Source: Moringa oleifera (taxonomy: Eukaryota; Streptophyta; Magnoliopsida; Brassicales; Moringaceae). From it: a DNA stretch of 64,000 nucleotides. The notes under the pieces were generated by a model, which searched no databases, had not been told where the DNA came from, and saw only the letters and a list, made by a program, of their open reading frames with translations. The translations under genes were made by a program, and so were the position numbers. Below, one piece after another: positions 1 to 11,984 of the stretch. Each line of letters starts with the position of its first letter. Position 1 is the stretch's first letter. The stretch lies in contig JAJFZO010000896.1 of NCBI GenBank assembly GCA_021397835.1, forward strand, positions 4,194,501 through 4,258,500. Reading direction: 5' to 3'.

Positions 1-2265
1 ACAATAGCCTAATGGATGTTGCTAATGCTAATAGATGCGAAGGTAAGCATTAGAGGAGCTCAACAGTGGCCTAGTAGCATTTGTTGGCATTAGAAGAGCC
101 CAATGACTATGGTGGGGAAGTCGCATGTGTTGGTAGATAATCATAGAAACTTTTGAGGAACATAACGACTGCCCAACATTGCTATCAAGTAGTCGCTAAA
201 GTTGGTTGACGTCGACATGAGTATTAGGGGAACTGAGGGATTTTTTAGCAATTACTGTAGGGTAGTTGCTTTTATTGGTAGATGCCAATACCAGCAATGG
301 GGAAGTGTAGCGATGTTCCCATGCAGTCGCAGAGCCCAACGACTGGTGTTGTTAGTGGCCAGCGTCAGTACTAGGGGAGATCAACGGCAATGAACCAATG
401 ATAGTTACAGGTGTTGGGAAAGCCCTACAACTATTGTTAGGCAATCGCTTGCATTGGTAAGCATCTACACTAGGACAGCTTAGTGACGAGCTAGAGATAG
501 TCATTAGTGTTGGCAGACATTTGTAGTGGGTTCTCTTAGGGATGGCTTAGTAGATGTCAATCAACACCAACACCTGCATTGAAAGAGCCTTGGAACTCCC
601 CAACTATTATTGCAAAGCAGTTGCTAGTGTTGGTGGATGCTAGTGCTAACACCGAGGGAGCCTAATGACGTCCCTATGATAGTTGCTAGCATTACGAGAG
701 CCCAACAATTGTTGCTTAAGAGTGCTAAGCTGTTTAAAGCCAGTACAGCATTGGGGGAGCTCAGCGATGACCCACCAGCAATCGCTAGCACTAGCAGACA
801 TCTGCATTGGGTTTCCCCAACGATGATCCAGTGATAGTCGCTATTGTAAGCAGAGGAGTCTAAAGATGATTCAGTAGTAGTTGGCATAAGTAAGGCACAA
901 CGACTACCGAGGAAGTCCCTGGTGCTAACAGACACTGACGCCAACATAAGGAGAACCTAGGTACTACCTAGCTATCGCTATAGGACAGTTACTAGTGTTA
1001 ATAGATGCTAGGGCCAGTACTAGGGGAATCGAGCGAGGACCTCATGATATTTGTTGGCATTGGGAAAGCCAAATGACTATTACTGGGTAGTCACTAGCAT
1101 TAAGGGAGCTTAGCAATGGCCTTGCGATAATCACTAATGCTGGTAAACATTAGTGGTATGATACTCCAATTGTGGCCTAACGAAAGTAGCAAGCGCAAGT
1201 AGGGGCGTGGATAAGCACTAGAGGGCCTCCACAATGGTGTAGTAGAGTAGTAAGCGAAAAGAGAGCCCAATGACTGTTATGGGGTAGTTGCTGATGCTAG
1301 TTGATGCTCGCGCTTATTTTGGCGAAACTTGACAACTACTTAGCTATAATAGTGAGGCTGTTGTTAGTGTTTGTAGATAAAATTACCAGCTACTGGGGAA
1401 CCTAGGGACTGCCCAGCTATTACTGAGGGATAGTTGCTAGTGTCATCTGATTCGTGCACCAATATGGGGGAAGCCTTACGATAACCCATGACAGTAACAG
1501 GCATTGGGAGAGCCCAATGATTGTTACTAGGTAGTTGTTGACACTAGCAGGCATTTGCATGAGTTACTAATGCTAGTAGGCATTTGACAAGAAGGCAAGC
1601 CCTAGTGAAGCCCAACCATGACCTAACAGCAATTATTGCCACTAAGATGATTGCTAAGGGGAAAATGCTGGTGCTCACAAATGTTCGTACCAACTTTGGG
1701 GGAACCCTACGACTAACTAGTGATTTTTGCAGCATTGTTGCTAGTGTTGTCAAACACTAGTGCGAGCACTGATGGAGCGCAATAACCCAATGATAGTTGC
1801 TAACAACTACTACTACGCAATCATTAATGCTAATTGTCTAACAACTACTACTATGCAATCATTAATGTTAATTGTGGCAACATGAACAATAGAGCAACTT
1901 AACAATGACCCAGCGATAGTTCTTGGCACTAGCAGACATCAGCACTGGGTTCGCCTAGTGATGGCCCAACGGTTGTCACTTGCGTAGGTAGACAAGAGGG
2001 CAAAGCACAATTGGGGTCGAACGACGGCCTACAACTGCAGTAGGCATTGGGAGAGCCTAATGTATTATTACAAGGCTGTTATTGGTGCTTACAGATGGTT
2101 GTGCTAGCACTAAGGGGAATGCTAAGATTGCTCAACTATTGTTGCATGGCAGTTGCTAGTGTCGGTAAACACTAGTGTTAGCACAAAAAGGAGCCAGCGA
2201 TGATCCAATGACAATAGCTGGCATTAGAAGAGCCTAATTAATGCTATCTAGCAGTCGTTGATGCT
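1..2265 (+). repeat. Super-unit S, copy 1a (left-truncated)
   Basis: A 2.2-2.4 kb higher-order unit within family A. It is recognised by an ordered set of private variants: 'gagccttggaact' at 585, a 'gtttaaagcc' variant near 740, 'gaacctaggtactacc' near 953, a 'gtagtagagtagtaagcg' module near 1240, and an 'aaattaccagc' variant near 1380. The same variants recur in the same order from 12.0 kb and from 51.5 kb. The start is off the left edge or very close to it. The match was judged by eye and no percentage is given. Confidence -1.
1801..1876 (+). repeat. 38-bp tandem duplication
   Basis: Two adjacent copies, starting at 1801 and 1839 with 'taacaactactactacgc' and 'taacaactactactatgc', differ at only a few C/T or terminal positions. 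Surrounding units are far more diverged, so this is a recent local duplication. Confidence -1.
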
Positions 2266-4600
2266 AGTAAATGCCAGCCACTATCATTACTGCAGCGATG
2301 GCCTAATAACTGTCACTAATGCTAGTAAAAGCGAGTGTAAGCATTAAAGGAGCCCAATAGTGGCCTAACAGTAGTTGTTAGGTAGATCCTACTGACTATA
2401 GTGGGGAAGTCACAGGTGTTGGCAGATGCTTACGCCAGTTTTTGGGGAACTCAACCACTGCCTAGCTACTGTTACTAGGCAATCGCTAGTGTTGGCTGAC
2501 ATTGATGCGTGCATTAAAGGAATTGAAGGACTTCCCATTAATTACTATGAAACAGTTACTCTTATCTGTAGACGCCAATGCCAGCAATAAAGGAGCCTAG
2601 TGGTGAACCCATTACAGTTGCTCGTGTTAGGAGAGCCCAACGAAAGCTGTTGGTAAAGGCCGATGTCAGCACTATGGGAGCTCAACAGTGATGACCCAAT
2701 GATAGATACAGGCATTGAGAAAGCCCTATAATTGGTAGGAAATCACTTACACTAGCAAACATTTACACAAGGATCACTGTAAAGAGAACCGAAGAGTTGC
2801 CTAGCTATCATTGCAAGGCAATTACTAGTGTTAGTAGACTCTAGTGCCAGCACTAAAGGAATGCAACGATGACTTCATGATAGTCATTGGCATTGGGAGA
2901 GCTGAATTACTGCTGCTAGGCAGTGACTAGCGCTAGGGGAGCTTAACGATGACCCAATGGTAATCACAAGCACTGGTAGATATTGGTGCTGCGTTCCTCT
3001 AGCTGTGGTAAGCACTAAAGGATCTCAACGACTACTACGAGGCAGTCTTTCATGCTTGCAAACACTCATGCTAACTTGAGGGGAGCCTAACGACTACATA
3101 GCTACAGTAATAAGGCACTTGTTTATGTTGGCAAATGAAATTTCTAATATATAGAGAACCCAAGAATTGTCCAGCTATTGCTCGGGGGAAGTTGCTGGTT
3201 AATGCTCACGCTAGCTTTGAGGGAATCCTATGATTGCCCAACTAGTTCTATTGTGCAATTATCAACATGAGGGGCGCCTCAGATGACCTTATAGTAGTCA
3301 CTAGCATTAGGAGAGCCCAACGACTGCTACAGGTTAGTCACTAATGTTAGTAGATGTCAACGTTGGTACTTACAAAGATTAGTGATGACCCAGATGTCTG
3401 TGTTGGGTACCCTGGCGATGCCCTAATGAAAGTCGCTAGGACAAGTAGAAGTGAGGGCAAGCACTAAAGGAGCTTAATGATGGCCTAGTGGTAATGATTA
3501 GCGCTGAGAAAGCCCAATGACTATTGCGAGGTAATCGCTAGTGCTTGCAGATGCTTGTGCCAACTTTGCGGTAACCCAATGATTACCTAGCTACTAGCAG
3601 GGTAATAGCTGGAGTTGCCAGACGCCGATGCTAGCACTAATACAACCCAAGGACAACCTAACTGTTGTTGTGGGGTAATTGATGGTATTAATAGACACTA
3701 GCACTAGCACTAGATGAGCTTAATGACGACCTTATGATGGTTACACGCATAGAAAAAGCCCAATGGCGATAGCTAGATAGTTGTTGAGTAGGTAAATGCT
3801 GACGCCAATACTAAAGGATCTCAACGATGACCTTACCGATTATTATTGGCGGTGGTTGACATCAATGCTAGGTTCCCAAAGCGATGGCCCAGTCATAGTC
3901 GTTCGGACAAGTAGATGTAATGATAACCACTAATGGAGCCTAACAATGGCCCAAAAGTAGTTATTGGCATTAGAAGAGCAGAATAATGACTAGACGAATT
4001 CATTGCATTGGCTGACACTCGTACCAACTTTGGGGGAACCTAATAACTAACTAGCTACTAGTGTAGGATAATGGTTAGTGCTGGCGGATGTCAGCTCAGC
4101 ACTAGGGGAACCTAAGGACTACCTCACTATTACTATGTGGCAGTTAGTGGTGTCTGTAGATTGAGGGAGCCAAGTGATAACCCAATGATAGTCACTTGTG
4201 CTCACAAAGCCCAAATATTACTACAAGGTATTGTTGATGTTGTTAGACATTGGCATTAGCTTGCCTTAGCGATGACCCTATACTAGTCATAATAGTAGTG
4301 ATTGGGGTTAGGAGAGCCCAACGACTATTGCAAGGAAGTCATTGATGCAGACTAATATTCCTGTCACTTTTGAAGGAACCTAATGACTTCTTTGAGGCAG
4401 TTGTTGGTATTATCAGATGCTAGCACGATCACTAGGGGAGCCTAGGGATTGCCTAACTATTACTATAGGGCAATTAGAGGAGTTGGTAGACACTAATGAT
4501 TACATTAGAGGCATCGCTAATCGCTGGTGCTAGGAAAGCCTAATGACTGTTCTAGGGTAGTCGCTAACGTTGGTAGATGCTAGCAACAACATTGAGGGAA
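2266..4600 (+). repeat. Super-unit S, copy 1b
   Basis: The second copy of the S super-unit, following copy 1a directly. Its start matches the unit start at 14.2 kb and 53.86 kb ('gccagccactatcatt' and variants). Compared with the other b copies, about 300 bp around the 'gagccttggaact' marker is missing here (break near 2770). Like the other b copies it lacks the 'gtagtaagagtagtaagcg' module of the a copies: near 3010 the sequence passes straight to 'caacgactactacgagg'. The right limit is uncertain because later modules resemble the general A background. Confidence -1.
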
Positions 4601-6165
4601 CTCAACAACAACCCAACCTTAGGGGAATCATCAACTTCTCAGCCACTACTGCAGTGCAGTTATTGGTGTTGGTCGATATTGACACTAACACTAGGGGAAC
4701 CTAAGGACTGCCTTATTATTGATATGGGGTAGTTAACAGTGTTGATTGACGCTAGTGCTAGTAATGAGGCAACCCAACGATGACCCAATGATAGTCGTAA
4801 GTGTTAAGAAAGGCCTATAACAACTGTTGGGCAGTTATTGATGCATGTAGACGTTTGCATTTGGTTGCCCCAATAATGGTCCAATGGTAGTCGCAAGCGC
4901 AAGAAGGTGCAGGGGCAACCATTAGAGCAGCCCAACGACCGCCTAATAATAGTAAGTGGCATTGGGAGAGCCCAATGGCTACTTCTAACACTAAAGGAAC
5001 CTAAGAACAACCCAAATATTATTGCGGGGTAGTTGTTGGTGTTAGTAGACACTGGTGTTAGAACGGGGGGAGCCCAACAATTGTAGCTGGGCAATCATTG
5101 ACGCTGGTAGATACTAGTGCCAGCACTAAAGGATCTCACTAATAAGCCAGCGGTAGTCGTTGTTGCTGGCCGACATCTATACTAGGTTCCCCGAGCAATG
5201 GCCCAACAATAGTCGCTCGCATAGATGAACGTAACAATAACCACTAATAGAGCCCAACAACGACATGGTAGTAGTAATTAGCATTGGGAGAGCCGAATGA
5301 TGATTATACGGGATTCACTAGGCGGGCTGACACTTGGGCTAGCTTTGGGAGGCCCAATGACAACTCAGCTATTTTTGCGCTGTAATTGTTGATGTTGGTA
5401 AATGCTAATGTTAGCACGGATGGGGCTTAACAACGACCTTGCGACAATCATTAATGCAGATAAACGCGAGGGTAACTGTAGGAAAAGTTGAATGATGGCC
5501 TAACAGTACTAGTAGGCACTAAGAGAGCCCAACGACTTTTACGAGGACATCACTGGTGCTAGCACACACTTGCGTCAGCTTTGGGGGAAGCTAATGTTTC
5601 GCTAGCTATTATTGTGTGGTAGTTATAAGTGTTAGTAAACAATGGTCCCAACATTAAGGGAATTGAAAGACTTCCCAGCTATTATTACGAGGAAATTACT
5701 AGTGTGAGTATACGCTAGTACTAGCATTGGAGGATCCCAGCGACGACCCGATGATAGTTGTTAAGAGAGCCTAGTGACGATAGCTGGGTAGTCATTGATG
5801 TTGGTAAATGCCAATGCTAACATAATGGGAGCTTAGAGACAACCCAACGATTATCATTAAAGCTACCAAACATCTATGCTGGGTTGCCCCAATGATGGCC
5901 TAATGACAAGCGCAAATAGACATAAGGGTAAGCATTAGAGAGCCTACCGACTAGCTAGCAACAGTTTTTGGTGTCAGGAAGGCCTAACAACTGCTGTAAG
6001 AAAGTCGTTGGTGGTGGCAAATGCTCATGCTTGCTTTGAAGTACCTAACAACGGTCGAACTACTACTACAATGCGAATGCCAACGCCAACTCCAGGTGAA
6101 CCAAAATACTTCCTTGATATTACTGCTAGCAGTGGTTGGCATTGGCAGAGCCTAATGATTGGCAT

Positions 6166-7424
6166 TTCGGCTATGGCCAGGTTAGCGCTCCTGCTACGAT
6201 TGCATGTTGGGCATTTCGCCTATACCATGCTTGTTAGGGGTAACTGTGGCTTACCTTTTGAGCCCATGGTCCATCCAATGCGACTTTTTTTACATGCTCA
6301 CTGGACAGCTTATTGAGCGATAGTGACAAGGGTCTGGCATACATGGGGGCGCCTATGGCCTGGCTGGCGCTCTCATTGTAACCGCACGTTTGACGTTCTG
6401 CCCTTACTGTGCCTCGTAGGGAAACCGTAGCTTTCCTCCCATGCCCATGGTCCATGAGACATGGCTCCCTTGGCATTCTCGCTGCGTAATCTATTGAGAG
6501 ACAATGTTGAGGGTCTAGCACGCGTATGGTGCCCATGGCTTGGCTGGCGCACCTACTGCAGTCACATGATAGGCCTTCCACACTTGGTAGGCCTGTTGAT
6601 GGTGGACATGGCTCCCTTAGTGTGCTTGCTGGGTAGTCCATCTAACGATAGCAATGAGGGTCTGGCTCGTGTAAGGCTCCCATGGCTTGATTGGCATGCC
6701 TATACCAATCACACGTTGGGCCTTTTGCCTATATCATACCTTTTAAAGGGTAGTTATGGCTTGCCTTTTATTCCAATGTTACTTGAATTATGGCTTGGCA
6801 GTCTATCGAAGGATGATGATGAGGGTACGGCTCACGAGGAGTGCCCATTGCTTGGTTGGCGCACTTGTTTTGGTAACACGCTGGGCCTTTTACCCATGCT
6901 AAGCATGTTTCAGGTACCTGTAGCTTGCCTTCCAAACCCATGGTCCATGTAGAATGGCTCCCTTGACACGCTTGCTGGGCAGTCTATGAGGGGATGACGT
7001 CAAGGGTCTTGCTCATATGGGGTGCCCAAGGGCTAGTTGATGGGCCTACTGTGGGCAACCTTGACTTGCCATCCGATCCCATAATATCTGTGACATGGCT
7101 TCTTTAGCATGGTCGTTAGGTAGTTTATTGAGGGACAATGATGAGGTGCAAGTGCACAAATATCGATATATTGTTGTGCCTTTTTCTCATGCCATGCAAA
7201 GTAGGGGCGGCCTTGGCTTACCTCTCATGCCCATGGTCCGTGAAACGCGGCTCCTTAGCATGCACATTGGGTAGTTAATCGAGGAAAAACAACGAGTTTC
7301 TAACTCACATGGTGCTCTTATGGTTTGGTAGGAGCACCAGTTACGATCGTACACTCGCCCTTTCACCCATGTCGTGCCTGTTGAGGGTTGCTGTGGGTTG
7401 CATCCCATGCTCATGATATGTGCT
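6166..7424 (+). repeat. Family B satellite block B1
   Basis: About seven monomers of a ~181-bp repeat unlike family A in sequence. The monomer reads, in order: 'cggctcccttggcac', 'gggcagtctatcgaggga', 'gagggtctggctcg', 'gtgcccatggcctggctgg', 'gctgggccttccaccc', 'gcagccatggcttgcc' and 'gcccatggtccatg'. Variants such as 'ggtaggcct' near 6578 and 'tttttctcatgcca' near 7176 match those near 19400 and 19925 in block B2 and near 59450 in B4. B1 is therefore a short piece colinear with the middle of the longer B blocks. Near 7150-7170 it carries sequence ('caagtgcacaaatatcgat') not typical of the family. Open frames across it, including 135 codons on the minus strand, are a by-product of the repeat. 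Confidence -1.
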
Positions 7425-10400
7425 GAGCAAGCACTAGAGGAGATCAATGATGGCAAAGTAGGAATGGTAAGCATAGAGAGAACCCAGTTACTACTGCAGG
7501 GCAATCATTAGTGCTAGTAAACACTAGTGCCAGCTTTGGGGAAACACAATAACATCCGAGCTATAGCAACGAAGCAGTTGATCGTGTTAGCAGACGTAGT
7601 TGCTCACACGTGGGGAACCCAAGGATTGCCTAGCTATTACTACAGGGTTGTAGCTGGTGTTAGTAGATGGTTGTGCTAGTAAGGGCAAAGCCTTATGATG
7701 ATCCCATGACAGTCGCTCATATTGAAGGAGCCCAATGAGCTCAGAGGGCTAGAGCCAGCACTAAGTGAGCTCAGTGGCAGTCGCAAGCGTAGGTAAACAG
7801 GAGGCAAAAGTACTAAAGGGGTCCAAAAATGGTCAAGCAAGAATAATTGGCATTAGAAAAGCCCAATGACGACTACGAAGAAGTCGCTAGTGCTGGCACA
7901 CGCTCATGCCACCTTTTGGTGTTCCTTACGACTGCCTAGCTACTACTGCGAGGCAATTTTTAGTATTGATAGACATCGACACCAGCACTAGGAGAACGTG
8001 AGTACTACCCAGCAATTATTATGAAGCAGTTAGTGGTAGCGGTAAGCACTCATGCTAGCACTAGGGGAGCCCTGAGACAACCCCATGACTGTCGTTAGCA
8101 TTGGGAGAATAGTCGCTGCCACTAATAGAGGCTAGAGCCTGTACTAAGGGAGCTTAGTGACAATCTAGCGGCAGTCGCCAATGTTGGTTGACATCTGCAT
8201 TGGGTTACCCTTATGATGGCCCAATGGTAGTCACTGGCGTAAGAAGTTAAGTGGGCAAGCACTGAGAACTTCAACAATGGCCTAATAGCATTGGTTAGCA
8301 TTGGGAGAGCCCAATGACTGGTGTGGGGAAGTTGGTAGTACAAGCAAATGCTAGCACTAACTTTAGGGGAACCTAACGAGCTAGCTACTTCTATAGTACA
8401 GTTATTGGTGTTAGTAAATGCTAGTGCCAATACTAGCGGAGCCTAATGATGACCTTGTGGTAGTCACTAGCATTGGGCGAGACCAACAAATGTTGTTAGG
8501 CAGTCACTAACGCTGGTAGATGCCACTGTTAGCATAAAAGGGAGTTGAGAGATGATTAACCAATAGTTGTTAATGCTGCCAAACATTAGCGTTGGGTTCC
8601 ACCAATGATGGCCCAACGACAGGCAAGCACTAAAAAAGCCCAATGATGACCTAGTAGTAGTAGTAGGCATTAAAATAGCCCAACAACTTCTGTGGGAAAG
8701 TTGTCGGTGCTGGTAGATGTCTACACCAGCTTTTAAGGAACCTCATAACAGCCCAACAACTGCTATAACGTAGTTGCTCATATTGGCTGATGCGAGCACT
8801 GGCATTAAGGGAACCTTAGGACTGCGCAGCTGTTGTTGTGAGGTAGTTACAGGTTTTGATAGATGCTAGTGCTAGCATAGAAGGACCCAAGCGACCTAAT
8901 GACAATCACTATCATTGAGGGAGCCTAACAATTGCTACTCGCAGGCATAGGTAAATGAGAAGGTAAGCCCTAGAGAAGCCCAACCATAGCCTTGTAGTAA
9001 TGGTTGGCATTAGAGAGCCCGACAATTGCGATGAAGAATCGCTAATGCTAGCAAATGTTCACGTTAGCTTTGAGGGAACCTAATGATTGCTTAACTATGA
9101 CCGCTGGGCTGTTACTGCTGTGTGTAAACGTTAGCACAAGCACTAAGGGAATCTAGGGACTATCGAGCTATTATTATGAGGCAACTATGAAAGTTGATAG
9201 ACACTAGTGCTAGCATTAAGGGAGTCCATTGATGACCTAATGATGGTTACTGGGGTTGGGAGAGCCTAACTATTATTGTTGGACGGTCATTGATATTGGT
9301 TGATGCTAGCGCCAATATTAAGGGAGCTCAATGACAACCTTGTTTTAAGGGAATCATCAACTTGCTAGCCACTATTACAGTGCATATTTCAGTGTTGGTA
9401 GACATCGGTGCCAGCATTAACAGAACCTAGCGACTACTTCATTATTGCTGCGGGTAGTTACTGGTGTTAATACACATTAGTGTTTGCATCAGGTAGCCAA
9501 GTGACAACCTAATGATGATTGAAGGCGTTGGGCGAGCCCTACGACTGTTATTGGGCAGTTACTGATGCTGGCAGATAGCTACACTAGTTTGCCCCTCGCA
9601 ATGGCTCAACGGCAGTCGCTAGCACACGAAGATGGAAAGGCAGCACTAGAGGAGTCCAATGACAGCCCAGCAATAGTAGTTGGCATTGAGAAAGCCGAAT
9701 GACTACTGCAGAGAAGTCACTTGTGTTGGTAATTGCTCACGCTAACTTTGGGGGATCCTAATGACTACCCTGTTTCTTATGTGGCATAGTTGTCAGTGTC
9801 GGTAGATGCTAGTACTAGCATTAGGGGAGCCTAACATTGACCCTGTGGTGGTCATTGGCATTAAGAGAGCCCAATGACTACTGTTGGGTAGTTGTTGACT
9901 CTGGTAGGTGCAAGTGCCAACACTAAGGCAGTTTAAAGACAACCTCACGACAGTCATTGGCACTGGTAGATATCTGTGCTGAGTGCCAAAGTGATGGCCC
10001 AACGGTAGTCATTCGAAGCTAAATACAAGGGCAAGCATTAGAGGAGCTTAGCAATGGCCTAACAACAATGGTCAGAGCTAGGAAAGCCCAACGATTAGTA
10101 CAAGAAAGTCGTTGGTACTGGCAAACGCTCATGCCAACTTTGGGGGAACCCAATGATTGCCTAGCTACTTCCTTAAGATAGTTACTAGTGTTTGTAAATG
10201 CTAGTGCCTACACTAAGGCAACCCTCCTAGAGACAATGGGTGGTGTAGGTAGGCATGACTGTAAGCACTAAAGGAGCCCAATGATAACTAGCAACAATTG
10301 TTGGCATTGGGAGAGCCTAATGATGACTACAGGGGATTTAGTGGTGCTGGCACACACTTGTACTAGCTTTGAGGGAAACCAATAACTTCTTACCTATTTT

Positions 10401-11984
10401 TTTGGTACAATTGCTGATGTTGCTAAATGTTAGTGCCAGCATTGAGGAAGCCCAGCAACGATCCCATGATAGTCACTGGCATTAGGAGAACCCAATAATA
10501 AGTGCTAGGAAATCGTTAATACTAGTAGATGGCAGTGTGAGCACTAAAGAAACTCAGTAACGACTTAGTGACAGTCATTGGCATTGGCAAACATCCATGC
10601 TAGGTTCTCCTAGTGACGACCCAGCGAAAGTTGCTGTCACACGTAGACATGAGGGCAAGCATAAGAGGGGCGAATGACAACCTACCAGTAGTAGTAGGCA
10701 CTGAAAGAACCTAATGACTTTTGCATGGTGTAACTAGTGCTAGTAGACGTCGTGCCAGCTTTGGGAGAACCTAAGGACAGCCTAACTATTTTTGTAAGAC
10801 AGTTATTGGTGCTCGTAGATGTCGGTGCTAGCACTTTGGGAATCTTAAAGACTCCCCAGCTATTGCTACAGGGCACTAGTTAGTGTCGGTAGACCCTTGT
10901 CCTAGCATTGGCAGAGCCTAACAATGACCTAATGATAGTGGGTGGTGTTAAGAAAGCCTAACCACAATAATTGGATAATCACTAATGCTAGTAGATGCTT
11001 GCCATTGCCATTGCCCCAACCGTAATCGCTGGTGTAAGTAGACGCGAAGGTAAGAACTAGATGAGCCTGACGATGGCCTAGCAGCAGTTATTGGCACTGA
11101 GAGAGTTAAACAGTAGCTGCGGGAAGCTACAGGTGTTGGTATGCATTCACGCCTACTTTCAAGGAACCTAACAACTGTCAAGATACTGATGTGAGGCAGT
11201 CTGAAGTATTGGTTTATGTTAGTGCCAACATTAAGGGAATAAATGAATTTCCCAACAATTGTTGTAAGGTATTGCTTGCACTGGTAAACATCCGTACTGG
11301 GTTCCCCTAGTGACAACTAAGCAGAAGTCATTAGCATCAACAAACGTGAAGGCAAGCACTAAAAGAGCCCAAATAATAGCTTAGCAGTAATACATGACAT
11401 CAAGAGAGCCAACAACTATAGTGGGGAAGTCGTTGGTGCTAATAGATGCTTGCGTTAGACTTGGGGGAACCTAAGGATTACTCAACTATGGCTATAAGGC
11501 AGTTACTGGTGTCTACTGACACCAGCACCAACATTAGGGGAACCCCATGGATTGCACACCTATTCTTGTGGGTAGTTACTGGAGTCAGTAGACACTAATG
11601 TTAGCATTAAGGGAGTCCAACGACGATCCCATAACAGTCACTAGTGTTGGGGGGGCCCAACAATTATTGTTGAGCTGTCATTGCGGATGATAGATGCCAC
11701 TATCCGTATTCGGGGAGCTTAACGATAACTTAGCGTTAGGGGAATTGACAACTTCCCAGGTACTATTATAGTGTAATTACCGATGTTGGCACACACTGAC
11801 ACTAGCATTAGGGGAATCCATAGACTACTTCACTATTGTTGTGGGGTAGTTGCCCAAGTCGATAGGTGCTAGGGCTTGCAATGGGGGAACCCAATGATGA
11901 CCTAATGACTATCACAAGTGTTAGAAAAGCCTAAAATTGTTGCTGGGCAGTTGCTAGTATTGGTAGACGCTAGTGCTACTGGAT

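Larger units (their letters stand above)
1..6165 (+). repeat. Family A satellite array, segment A1
   Basis: This is a head-to-tail array of diverged modules, cut by the left edge of the window. Each module has a core like 'aggggaacccaacgactgcc' (also seen with gagccc and gatgacc) and ends in something like 'gctagtgccagcacta'. Modules of about 72, 72, 40, 56, 63, 38 and 63 bp follow one another in a fixed order, making units of about 405 bp, or about 470 bp when one more module is present. Copies differ mostly by C/T and G/A changes plus module-sized deletions. The first 2.2 kb and the following part are two copies of a larger super-unit. No gene is seen. The array ends where the family B pattern starts near 6165. 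Function is unknown; a heterochromatic satellite is the simplest reading. Confidence -1.

Noticed and set aside
6234..6952. Open frames of 135 codons (minus) and 163 codons (plus) in block B1, the latter the longest in the window
   Set aside because: They lie inside ~181-bp repeats. 181 is not divisible by three, so successive monomers are read in different frames. The peptides show only repeat-derived motifs, no domain, and no conserved frame among blocks.
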